Shown piece by piece: positions 43,682 through 64,000 of a stretch of DNA of 64,000 nt. A model generated the notes under the pieces. It had not been told where the DNA came from. It worked only from the letters and a program-made list of their open reading frames with translations, and searched no databases. Within the stretch, counting starts at the first letter, position 1. The number at the start of each line of letters is the position of its first letter. The stretch comes from Amoebidium appalachense (Eukaryota; Ichthyosporea), in the NCBI GenBank assembly GCA_963693365.1, contig CAVNZM010000004.1, positions 10,478,001 to 10,542,000 on the forward strand, in the 5' to 3' direction. A program made the position numbers and the translations under genes.

Positions 43682-44767
43682 CAGCAGTGTTTTCTTGTTT
43701 TCCATCGCCACCACCAATAGATGCTCCCCTTCCTCCACCCCGTCCACGGCGGCACACGCCCACACCTTTCCGCCGCATTTGATTGGCTCCTTGTTGACCC
43801 TCTTAGCCAATGAAACGTCCCAGATTGCCACGGTGCCGTCCAATGAGCCAGAGACGACATAGTGTTTAAGGCCTAAAGGCTGAAGGGACCAAACCCAGTT
43901 GCGGTGTGCCCTTATGCGGTTAAGGCAGCGCATCTCCGTCTGTGTGTGCGCGTGTGTGTATGTGTGTGGTGGTGGTGGTGGTGCGGGGTAGTATGTGTTA
44001 CTGGCGGCCCTTTTAGGGGGGGGGGGGGGGGGGGAGGGCTCGAGAGGGAGAGGGATGCTCACAAAAAGGCAACATATTCAGCCGGGTCTCCCCTCTCCTC
44101 CCTCCCCCCCCCCCCCCCCCTCCCCTCCCCCCCCTCCGTCATCTTGACTCTTTCCTCCCCCTCCCCCTTCATTTCTCTCCCTCCCTCTCTCTCCCCCCCA
44201 CCCTCCCCACCCTCTCCCACTCACCCGGCTTTTTCTAACGTTTCTCATTTTTCCCCTCCCATCCTCTCTCCCATGTGTGTGTGTGTGGGGGGGGGGGGGG
44301 GGGGGGGGGGGGGGGAGGGGGGGGGGGGGGGAGGAAGGGGGGGAGGGGGGGATGGGATGGGAGGGGGTGCTTATGTGATGGGGTAGAGGTGGTGATGGTT
44401 GCAAATGGGCGCCACCTACGAGGTCTAAACTTGTGTGATCCCAAATACAGATGATGCAATCGGTGCCCCCAGAGAGGAGCACACGACGTGTGGGTAGGTC
44501 CACCATACACAGGGAGAGAACGGACCCTTGAATTAAGGCCATATGGGTGTTAGCAAGGTGGAGGCAAGTTACCAAATAAGCTAAAAAAATGGACAATGGT
44601 CGCTTTTGATTGGTTCTTGGGTGGCCAGAAGTGGGGGATTCTGTCCTAAAAATACGGTTTATTCGAGGTATACGAATGAGCATCTGACCGGTGGCCTATG
44701 GAAGCGTCCTCGGGGGGAGGGGGAAGTTTTTTTCTTTCTTTCTTTTTTTTTTTGGGGGGGGGGGGGG

Positions 44768-44803
<36 letters not shown>

Positions 44804-44953
44804 GGGGGGGCTCATTTTGTAGTACGTAATGCATGAAAAAGGATATGTTATAGAAATTGAGTGAAGTACCCAACAACGTGTGTGACCTAATGTGTGGGTT
44901 AGTGGGGGGATGGAATGACGTGAGGCGAGATGTGCATATGTGCGTGTGTGTCT

Positions 44954-44990
<37 letters not shown>

Positions 44991-47829
44991 TTATAACAAG
45001 CACTCAGATCCACCCAAGTAACGAAGGGCACCCGCCAGGCCCTAGCCTACACTTCATCCCTCTCATCTCTTTCTCGGTGCCAGTCACAGAAGACACAACA
45101 CACACAATTTGCCTCACTAGATTCAACACCACCTCCCCGCTTGCTGTCATATCCATTACCCCCCCACTTCCTCCAGGCCTCGTGGTTGGCTGCTCCATTC
45201 TCCCCCCCCCCCCCCCCCTCTTCCTCATCACCCCCCCCCTCCCCCCATCTGCGCCCCTCTCCCCCCCCCCCCCCCCCACTCCCCTCCCAAAAAGGAAAGA
45301 AAAAAAAGAAAAGACCAAAGAAAGACAAACAAAGACCGTGCGCAACAGGCACAAATCCCACAACGATAACAGCAGCATCCAGAAAAGCGGGGACAAAAAC
45401 AAAAAGGCGGGAGGAAAAATAGAAGGGAGGGGGAATAAAAAAAAAAATGTGCCCCATCCTACACCCAAAACACACCATGGAGAAACCAGTTATATAAAAC
45501 CACAACAGAAATGCTCACCCGTGTGTGCCTTGATCTGTGACTCTGCAGTCCCCTTGTTTACATCCCACAGTCTTATGACACCATCCTCCCCTCCCGTCAG
45601 AATTTTTCCCTCCTCCCCCCTCACCGGACAAACTATCCACACCACAGAACCAACTTCCAACTCTGAAACCGCTCTCTCCCCTTCCTTCAACTTCCCGGAA
45701 ACATGGCTTACGAAACCCGTTTGTCGCATGAGCCGCTTACGGAAAACCGGCTGCAGTGGGGTATGTCTAGGGGTTGGTCTTCTAATGAAGCCCTGTCTTC
45801 CAGTGCATGCACCGAATTTCCCGTTTTCGTTTCGGATTCTGAACCGATGTCTTCCGTTTCCGGTGTGTTCACTTGGTGTCCCTTCGAGACGCGGCTTCTT
45901 TAATGGACGGCCGTTTTCTCCCTCTGTTTCCAACTCGTTTTCCCCTGTGCATTCGCCCTCCTTTTCCCTTTTTCCTACACTTTCTTTTTCCGTTTCGCAC
46001 TTTGTGTTATTTTCCTTTTCCTTTTCTTCCTTAGATTCCCTTCCGAGTTCTCTCTTGTTTTCCCCGGTGTTTTCTCCCTCCTTTTCCTCTCCGCCGGCTC
46101 CCACCACATCCCTTTCGTGTCCTCCCACATCCATTCCTTCCATCTTCCCTTCACTTTCCATTCCCCTCCTACCCTCGGTTTCGCTATTTCCTCCCTGGCT
46201 TTCTTTGTTTATACTATTTACCGATTGGTCTTTTTCGTTGGCGATGTTTGTCGAATTACCGTTGTCTTGGCTTGTGACATTTGCCACACTGTTGTTCTCA
46301 TTTGCGGTATTTGTTGAATTATCGCTTTCCTTTGCGATCATTGCCGATGTGTCGATTTCTAGGGCGGAAATTCCGTTTTCCTGATTTCCACCCTGGCTTT
46401 CGGTATTTTTGGATTCGATTTCCATACTTGCTTTGCCCGTATCGACCGACGATTCGCTGCGGCTTTCCTCGATGCCATTCTTAGTTCCCGCGTTTTCGGT
46501 AGTTTCGGTTTCGATGACACTATCCTTCTTCTCGGAATCCACCTCCATTTTGCTACTTTCCTGCACTTTCTTTTCATCCTCCCCAAACCCGTTTACGTAT
46601 TCCATTATAGACGCTTCGAGCTCGCGCGCCGAACTCGTCGGGTCATATTCATCCCTTGACTCCAACATCTCCGTTTGTGTTTTATCTTTCTCCTGCGGCC
46701 CCTGCGCCGTTCTATCCCCCGTGTGTGGTGTCTGTTCTTCCGTGTGTGTCGATGCCTGCGTGTGGAAAATGCCTTGTGAGTATGTCTAGCCCTTTCTCCT
46801 TACCAACCCCCCCCCCCCCCCCCCCCTCCCTCCCCCTCTTCCCCCCTGTCCCTGCCCCCCCCCCCCCTCCCCCCTCCCCCCCCCCTCCCCCTCCCCCCCC
46901 CCCCCCCCCCCCCCCCCAAACACACACATCCTCTGAAGGTATGAATGGGGTGGCGGACACTCCTACAGCTATTCCGATAACAAATAATAATTCTCTCCCT
47001 GACCATATTTCTTGATCAGAACACATTTTCCAACCAACACATCCAAACACCTGCTTGCCCACCTCCTGCACCTCTGTTTCCCCGTGACCAAAAGGCTACT
47101 AAATGAGATATGGTGATGTGCTTTCGGCACTGAACTGACCATAAATGGCTAGAAGGATGTGGTGCTTGGCTGAAGTCGTTGGGGAAAGGCGAAGCAGTGG
47201 TGTAGGCAAAGGTTTTTTTTTTCCTTTTCCTTTTTCTTTTCTTTTCATTTCTTTTTTTTGCTTTGACAGGGAAGGTGTTGGAGGGTAGGTTGGGGGGTTG
47301 GGGGGAGGGGAAGTGTTTGGGAAACGAAGAATGGAAGGAAAGGAGAGATGGGAGATAGCAAGGTGGGGGGAAGCAGGGGAGGAGGAGGGGGGCGGAAGAG
47401 AGGGGTAGGCAGGAGGAGAGTGAGAGAAGGGACGAAGTATTACAGAAGGGAGGTTGAAAGGACAAGGGTTAAGCATGGAAGAGAAACAATAGGGAGAAAG
47501 GGGGAGGGGGGAGGGGGGGAGGATGGCCGCGTGGAAGAGGATGGGAGGGGGGGGGGGGGGGGGTTTGAATGCGTCAAAAAGTACGAAGTACACAAGAACA
47601 AACGGATAACACGATGCAGAATGCAAGCCATACATAAAGAGTATGCATAATAAGCAGAGCCCATCCTCAGGGGGGGCCCACGTCATCCACAGTACCCGAG
47701 TTTCGACCTATTCCCCTCGTTAACGAAACCCAACTCAGATAGGGGGGGGGGGGGGGGGACGGGGAGAGAGGGAGGGGGGCGACGGGGAGAGAGGGAGGGG
47801 GGAGGCGGGGGGAGGGGGAGGAGGGAGGG

Positions 47830-47892
<63 letters not shown>

Positions 47893-48157
47893 CATATATG
47901 TATGTTTGTGTGTGTGTATATATATATATATATACACATGGATGTATGGATGTATATGTTGGGGAAGACAGAGGGAGGAGAGGGACAGGGGAGGGGAGAG
48001 CGAGAGTGAGAGAGAGAAACAGTGGAGAGGGGAAAGGGGGGGGAAGGAGGGGGGGGGGGGGAGAGAGAGAGAGAGAGAGAGGCAGACAGAAAAAGAGAAA
48101 AGAGATAGAAAGAGAGTTGGGGGGAAGGGGGAGCGCGGAAAGGGGATGGAGGGAGGC

Positions 48158-48190
<33 letters not shown>

Positions 48191-48193
48191 AAT

Positions 48194-48226
<33 letters not shown>

Positions 48227-48331
48227 TATATGTGGGGGAGGGGGAGGGGGTGTTTAAGAGATACTGAGAAAACCGGACAGGTCGAGAGTAATCACGATTG
48301 AGAGAACGGGGGAGAGAGAGAGTGAAATACA

Positions 48332-48374
<43 letters not shown>

Positions 48375-48511
48375 GACAGAAAGAGAGAGAGAGAGAGAGG
48401 AGCGAAAGAATAATTGAGAGCGAAAATGAAAGAGGGAGTGACAGTCGGAAGCGAGTGAGAGTGAAGGACTAAAAGAGTGGGGGTGGTACTGGCACACACA
48501 CACACACACAT

Positions 48512-48583
<72 letters not shown>

Positions 48584-48584
48584 G

Positions 48585-48673
<89 letters not shown>

Positions 48674-49698
48674 TGCTGGCTGTGTGTGTATACAGAGCAG
48701 CCAGTATTTCCTCCACCAACCCGTTAACAGCAAAACCAGAAACCCCATCCGCCGGCACCCCAAACACTTTTTCGCACTTTGGGCACATATACTCCGAAAG
48801 TACAACATCACCCCGTGCGCCTTGATGGAAGGCGTCGGGAGAGGAATAGCTCTCAACACGTAGAAACTGTTTCTGGATTCCGTTTTCCAGCAGCATTTTC
48901 GTGTCTTCCTTAGTTTCTTTCTTGGCAAGGGGTCCGACGTCTGCCCGTGCCGTGTTCTCCTCGCGTGTCAGCCCAAGAAGGGACGGCATTTTCTGCTTTG
49001 AATCATGTGCTTGCACGGGTTTGTCTTGTGCTTGTTGTGGTGTGAGGTGAACCTGAAGGCAAGTGTGGCACATGGAGTGGTGGCAGGGAAGAAGGCAGAC
49101 GGGTGGCTTCAAGCGGCGGTGGCATGCGGCACAGTCCAGAAACGAGAGGATGGTAGGGGTAAGGGGCAGCTGTATGGGTTTTATTGGGTGTTAGAAGGTT
49201 GAGTATTTGCGCTTCAGCATCGCTCAAACTCAAAGCTTACGCAGCCATTAGCTTTCGCTCAGGTGCATCTCTAATTTAACACACGTGCACACAAAACCCA
49301 ACGCAACCCCTCCGCTTCCTTTATCCACTCCTCCCTCCCTCCCGCCCTCCCTCCACCCTCTCTCCTTCCCCCCCCCCTCCCCCCCCCTCCCCTCCCCCCC
49401 CCCCCTCCCCCCTCCCCCCCCCTCCCACCCCCCCCTCCGCCACCCCCCACCCAACCCCACACCCACCCTCTTGTCACGCATGCATGTCACATACCATCAG
49501 GGCCCCACTGCCCTCTCCTGCGTGCGCCATGTTGTGACCACGAGTAAGCCCAACTACGTTGAAAACCAACACAAGGGAACCTAAGCCTGAACGGTCAAAA
49601 AATAGTAATTGGGTAGCATAGGCACTGTATACGAGGAAATGTTGTTTTGGCTGTTGTGGCTTTTGTTTTTCGGGCGGTGGTGTCTGGAAGGACGCCAA
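43682..49698 (-). CDS. RING finger, acidic linker and WD40 protein (3' end unresolved)
   Basis: Minus-strand exons in order: 49698-49495, 49169-48672, 46755-45519, 44526-44420, 43939-43682; phases agree. Exon 2 carries a RING: CAACHRRL, then VCLLPCHHSMCHTC, and about 80 residues later YMCPKC followed by the hydrophobic GLVEEILAAL, as in TRIM-type RINGs but with a long insert before the last cysteine pair. Exon 3 has roughly 290 residues rich in Glu, Lys, Ser and Asn, a basic KKPR patch, then WD40 sequence. Three WD blades are clear: ILTGGEDGVIRLWDV, then SGGTDCIICIWD joined across the exon 3/4 splice, and VVSGSLDGTVAIWDV. The RING implies E3 ubiquitin ligase activity with the propeller choosing substrate; this is family-based inference. 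A full propeller needs about seven blades, so exons are missing or divergent. The start at 49698 (MASFQTPPP) is chosen because it ends in a GTATGT donor in phase. Confidence 0.75.
44527..45518. repeat. RING/WD40 gene intron with G-runs (C-runs in sense)
   Basis: G-runs at 44754-44803 (after a T-run) and 44953-44986, and C-runs at 45201-45217 and 45260-45279. The poly-Pro and poly-Gly frames over these runs are not genes. Confidence 0.85.
47565..47735 (+). repeat. Dispersed repeat family, diverged copy after a G-run
   Basis: Follows a G-run (47547-47562). It keeps GAATGCG, AGTACGAAGTAC, the segment ATAAGCAGAGCCCATCCTCA and GAGTTTCGACC in family order with many substitutions. It lies within an intron of the RING/WD40 gene, antisense to it. 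Confidence 0.8.
47833..48671. repeat. (GT)n, (AT)n, (GA)n, G-run and (CA)n cluster in RING/WD40 intron 2
   Basis: (GT)n 47833-47881 passes into (AT)n (47882-47935); (AT)n again 48158-48231, which is self-complementary; a G-run of about 43 (48331-48373); and (CA)n of roughly 80 units (48493-48671). On the minus strand the last is a (GT)n that starts exactly at the donor of exon 2. Confidence 0.93.
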
Positions 49699-49925
49699 TC
49701 ATTGCAGACCATTGTTACCTAATATAGAAAGCGCGCGAAAACGTTCGCTATATATGGCAAGAGACACAAAAAGAGATACGTCGACATACTCAACTTGAAA
49801 AAAAGAAAGAAAGAAAGAAAGAAGAAAGAAGGGACATAGAAATCTTCTCAACTTGAAGAAAGAAGCGAGAGAATCATACTCAACTTAAAAGCCTCTGGGT
49901 GTATTATAAAGAGCCAACGCTAAAA
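49699..49925. promoter_or_regulatory. Divergent promoter between the RING/WD40 and DUF952 genes
   Basis: Only 227 bp separate the two start codons. The motif CTCAACTTGAA (last copy CTCAACTTAAA) is repeated at 49788, 49847 and 49878, interleaved with (GAAA)n (49797-49830). TATATAT lies near 49750, TATAAA at 49905-49910. The latter is only about 16 bases from the DUF952 ATG, so transcription may start inside the coding region (next Met at 49938) or use another element. Confidence 0.5.
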
Positions 49926-51774
49926 ATGGAGGACAACATGCTCTACCACTTAGTGCCCTTGTCTACCTGGAGCGAATGTAAAGCAACGGGCAAGGAATAC
50001 TATCCTGCAACCTACGCAAAGGATGGGTTCATTCATCTGACAAAGGAGCCCAGGTTTCTGCTGAGTGTTGCTAATAACTTCTATAAAGGTGGGCGTTGTT
50101 GGCTTAATTGTATGCACGTGGATAACTCAGGTTTTTGTTTGGAAAAAAGCATGAGGGGAAACGGACACTGCGGAAACAGAGTTGGGTGGGGGAGTGGTTT
50201 GTATGTAAAGAAAGGAGAAGAAAGGAGTGGCGTGGGGGGTGGGAGTGGGAGAGAGGGGGGGAAGGAGAGAGGGGGGGGGGGGGGGGGGGAAGGAGGGAAG
50301 GGTGGGGGGGGAGGAGCTTGAAGAGTAAAACAAGAGTCAACGTGATGTGAATGGAGAGGAGTACATGGACAGCTACGGAAGGATGGTTGAAAAGCGGGAG
50401 GGAGAGAAAGGTGCAGATAGCGAAAGCTGGGGGGGGGGGGGGGGGGGGGGGGGGAGGGGGGGGGAGGGAGAGAAAGAGAAGGGCGGGGGGGGGGGGGGGG
50501 GGGAGGTTGCACGTACAGGCCATTGGATGAAGGATCCGGTGAAGGCAAGATTAGAAAGTTACAAGGCTGGGGCCCAATGAGGCCAGAGGGTAGATGGAAG
50601 GATAGAAAGCATAAAGGCATGAATTCACCCTTTTAAAAAGAGAGAAAGAATGTTTAGGGTATGACAACAGATAGCTAGCACCAAGCCGTGTGTGAGCAAC
50701 CTTTGATTTACGTTTTTTGTGCAAGAAACTCAGCTCCTCACGTGTCTCTTTTTTCGAACCGAAAGTAGGAAAACATGGAGCTCGGTCAATATTTGAAATC
50801 TGTAACCTTCACACACATTATTGATGCCCAACACTTACATTACCCTCACAGATGTTAAAGGAGACCATGTGGTAGTGCGCCTGGATGCCACAAAACTGAA
50901 AGCAGAGGTCAAGTTTGAACCCGCAGCCCCCGTGGGTGATAAAGTGGGACCCCCCCCCCCCCCCCGGCCCCTCCCCCCTCCCTCCTCCCCCTTGGGCCCG
51001 TGGATTCATCTGAATTCCTCAGGTCGCTCTCCCCCCAACACATATACCACCGTCGGCCTCCTTGCATTATAGCTTTGTAGTTTGATCCCGTGATGGGATC
51101 AGGGTCCGTGGATAGACGGGTTGGTGGGGTTGGGTGCGGCTTGTTTGTTGTGGTGGTGGTAGCGGCAACGGTGGGAGGGGGGGCTGAAGAAAAGAAAAAC
51201 GGTGGTAAACAAACCAAAGAAACTCTTCAGTAGCGATCACTCAAGTGCATCTACTATGGTGGGACGGCTTTGTGCAAGAAAAGAAAGAACACAAATGAAA
51301 GGCCAAGCAAATTAACCGGAGGTGGCATAGGTGAGGGGGAGTTGTCGGGAAAAGGGGAGGGGGGGGGGGGGGGGGGGGGGGGTTGTTTGCACGTAGAAGC
51401 TAATGATATGTCCTGTGTCATTATCCCCTCTGATCCCCCCTCCCCCCTTCCCCCTCACTTTTGGGGGCGGGGAGGGGGTGGGGGTGGGGGTGGGGGTGGA
51501 GATGGGCCGAAGGGTAAAGGGGAGGTTAAAGGATTGAACGGAGGGCGGGGAGGGGAGGGGGGGAGGGGGGGGGGAGGGGGGGGGGGGGGGGGGATACAAA
51601 AGAGTACTTTGTAATAACAAACTTATAACGTGATTTCCATATCAGGCAACCAGCCACAGTGGAATTTTATTCCCCCACCTGTACGGCACCATCAACTACG
51701 ATGCAGTGGTGGATGAGCTGCAGGTAGAGAGGGCAGACGACGGCACATACCTGGACATTAAAGGCCTTGTGTGA
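49926..51774 (+). CDS. DUF952 family protein
   Basis: Exons 49926-50088, 50852-50943 and 51646-51774 splice in phase to 127 residues. The N-terminal part LYHLVPLSTWSECKATG, then DGFIHLT, VANNFYK, RLDATKLKAEVKFEP and FPHLYGTINYDAVVDEL follow the DUF952 pattern from end to end, and each splice falls inside the conserved run and repairs it. DUF952 proteins are small, mostly bacterial, of unestablished biochemical function; the conserved Phe-Ile-His motif suggests a catalytic or ligand-binding site, which is inference. The product looks complete, cytosolic, with no signal peptide. It is divergently paired with the RING/WD40 gene. Introns contain G-runs on the sense strand, the reverse of the usual bias in this window. 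Confidence 0.88.
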
Positions 51775-52316
51775 TTGGTATTTAAATTTTAATGGTGTCA
51801 CTTTGTGTTTTAAAGGTAGAAGTCCCTCAGTAGTAAATACCGGCTGGTACCGGTAGTGGTTGTGTTTCCCACACGCTCGTTAATGATGTGTATCTATTTT
51901 TAAGTGTATGATGTCGGTAACGCTGTACATGTTGTATTCAGATCGTGCAATGTGTGTCTGGATGTATACCTATACATCGGAGGATCTAGATCTGCATATG
52001 CATATGTGCGGGTGGGTGTCGGGCATGTGTGTTATGTGCATGAGAGTGAGATAGAGAAAGGTTGTGCGTGAAAGCGGGTGGCCATGGCTGTCAAAGAGAG
52101 GAGGGGGGGGGGGAGGGGGGGGGGGGGGGGGGGGTGAGCGGGATATGTAGAACTGGAGGGATACTAAAAGTGGGAGGGCCGAGGGGGGGGGGGGGGGGGG
52201 AGGAGAGGATACGTGTATAGAGGAATTCGTGAAACCTTTCTTGAGGCAGGTTAATGCAGTGGTGACCGTTAGCTATAGCCCGGCATGCATCTTGTTCGAT
52301 AAATGTGAGCATTTCC

Positions 52317-52360
<44 letters not shown>

Positions 52361-53453
52361 CGTTTCTTGTGTTGTTTCTCAGGCTCTAGGCTCTTTTCTT
52401 TATTTCCCTCGTTTTCGTTATCCTTTCAACGTGCATGCGATGGAGGTAACCGTATTAGAATCGTGCGTGAGTTAAAGCCACCAAAGGCACTTGCAACGAA
52501 CCTTGTCAGATATGCACATGTATGTGTGCATCTAAAAATAGTTTATTGGGCATCCCATGTGTTACGTGTGCTTGAAGAGAGAGACAGGACCCCAGAAAGT
52601 TTTAATATTATTGATTCACGTCTGAAATAAATTTCGTGTCCTGCACGCCACATAAAAATGCCTCTCACTCCTGGTTCCGCAACTACAGAAACCATGAATA
52701 TACATGTGTTCATTCATTCGGATAGTCAGAAACCCGGTTGCAAAAACACTGGGAAAAGGAACAAAACCCAAGTGTACTGTGGAGAAAAAAGATTCCCTCC
52801 TCCTATCCACCCCTCCTTTCCCTTTATTTTACGCAACCACCGCTACATAGGAGTCTTAAAGTAGCATGAGCACTAAATAATTTATAAAACAATTAAACTG
52901 GAAAAAGATAAATTTAGATCCTGTGCGGACGGCAATACACATGAAATTACACTCTGACCTCCTATCATCCATGTACGACCACCTCTACCACCAACTGTGC
53001 TCTACCATGTTCAACTTTATAATACACAGTCTTTATAGTGCCGTGCTATATATAGTGCATTCGTGGCCAGTCTGGGCTAATAATAGCACTACTGCAACTG
53101 GGGTTGGCCCTCTGGGGCTGGGGGCTGTGTTTTCGTGTTGTCGGGGGGGTTTTGCTGGTCGTCCTTTTCCGTGAGTGTGCCCCGGGCATTGCGCAGTTTG
53201 GTCTTGAGTGCAGTGTACACACGCTGGTCCTGTGTACGTGTGTGTGTTTGTATGTACGTGTGCACGTGTGTACGTGTTTGTACGTGTTTGTACGTGTGTG
53301 TGTGTGTGCGTGCGCGCGCGCATGTGTGTGTGAGTGAGTGAATGAGTGCACACACAAGTATATGAATCTGTATGTGTGGTGCATGTGCGTGTGTGTGGGT
53401 GGGAGGTGTACGTGTAAATGTGTCAGTCTACGTGTGCCTCACCCCTGTCTAAT

Positions 53454-53487
<34 letters not shown>

Positions 53488-53871
53488 CCCGGGGGCAGCA
53501 TCCAACACCAAGCATCCATATGTCCTGTTTTTGCTTCCTGTTTGCTGCTTTCCCCCATCTGCCCTTGATTTGACCCGTTCCATCCATAAAGGCTTTATCG
53601 CTTCGCCCTTTCAGTTATCCCCCCCCCCCTCCCCCCCCCCCCGGGGTGCGCATGAATCGAGGGAGAGAGAGGGGGTTTTGAGGCGGGAACCTTCTTGCTT
53701 AAGTGCATTGCAGTGAACAGAGAAATCCAAACCATTTGACCAACAACCCAAATACTTACACACACGCACACACACACGCACGCGCGCAGGCGCATAGGCA
53801 CGCACGCACACACACACACACAGTGACTTTAGAATTATTCTACTCTTATGGGGAGGAGGGAGGAAACGGGC
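51775..53871. other. Interval between DUF952 and NVL-like genes
   Basis: Convergent intergenic space. G-runs at 52101-52134 and 52183-52200, a C-run at 52320-52360, a GT/CG-rich stretch at 53230-53340, and C-runs at 53455-53485 and 53620-53642. Short open frames show no domain. The 3' untranslated regions of both neighbours must lie here. Confidence 0.5.
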
Positions 53872-63537
<9,666 letters not shown>

Positions 63538-64000
63538 CTGTGTGTGTGTGTGTGTGTGTGTATGTGTGTGTGTGTGGACACGTATGTTGGTGTACAACGG
63601 TAACAACATGTCTGAATGTCTTTTTGCACACCCCTACTTTATAAGTTGCTAAAGCCGATGCAGAGGGAACCGACTATATGATAAGCGGCACAGCGTTAAG
63701 GTGCTCGAAATATTTTCCGTGCATTGACGTAAGTCAAAGGAAAAACTCCTGAAAATATTTGGTTCGGCTAGATATACCAAACAACTTTACAGAATCATAA
63801 CTCCACGTACAGTTTTATTCAAACAGTTTTCGACATAACAGTTTATGTTCGACGCGAGCAAAACCAGAATGTATAATTAATTTATGTGAATCGCTTCTTT
63901 ATTCTCGATTTTGATGCATAATTCACTTTCTTTGCTTTCCAACTTCCTGCATTGTTCTTCATTTACAGCCTCTTTAGTCACGGAGAAAAAAAAAAAAGAA
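63538..64000. other. NVL intron reaching the right edge
   Basis: A (CA)n in the NVL sense (63541-63574) ends as the acceptor CACACAG of the first exon seen. The remaining 425 bp is AT-rich with no exon recognised; further NVL exons should lie to the right. Confidence 0.6.

Overview
This is nuclear DNA of a eukaryote. Every convincing protein gene is split by spliceosomal introns (GT-AG, one possible GC-AG). Between and inside genes the sequence is packed with mononucleotide C/G runs and (CA/GT)n, (GA/TC)n and (AT)n microsatellites, and nearly all long open frames (poly-Pro, poly-Gly, His-Thr or Cys-Val repeats) are translations of these. The gene set (NVL-type AAA ATPase, FAM72-like protein, class C GPCR, RING/WD40 protein, EF-hand membrane proteins) would suit a unicellular relative of animals or another protist with long introns. 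That placement is inference; no marker here fixes the species.

Layout. 1-6.8 kb: mostly repeats, with a CCAAT/TATA promoter-like block near 3.09 kb. 6.8-19.9 kb (+): two tandem paralogous genes for single-pass membrane proteins with an EF-hand; several exons match exactly in length and phase between the two copies. 20-27 kb: a transposon-rich stretch with a 539-bp inverted-repeat element flanked by TA, a degenerate LINE reverse transcriptase (-), a 1.7-kb repeat island with short inverted ends, and a tandem repeat. 27.3-34.1 kb (+): a complete five-exon class C GPCR whose ectodomain resembles a bacterial type 1 solute-binding protein and whose tail ends in a coiled coil. 34.7-41.8 kb (+): a FAM72-like zinc-binding domain preceded by a long charged N-terminal region. 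43.7-49.7 kb (-): a RING/acidic/WD40 protein, divergent across a 227-bp promoter from 49.9-51.8 kb (+), a DUF952 protein. 53.9-63.5 kb (-): thirteen exons of an NVL-type AAA ATPase, running off the right edge.

The genes do not form one pathway. What links them is intron structure: sense-strand introns often open with (GT)n at the donor, close with (CA)nG at the acceptor, and carry C-runs mainly on the coding strand. Exon models were assembled by hand from splice signals, phase continuity and homology; start sites and a few terminal exons remain uncertain and are marked as such.
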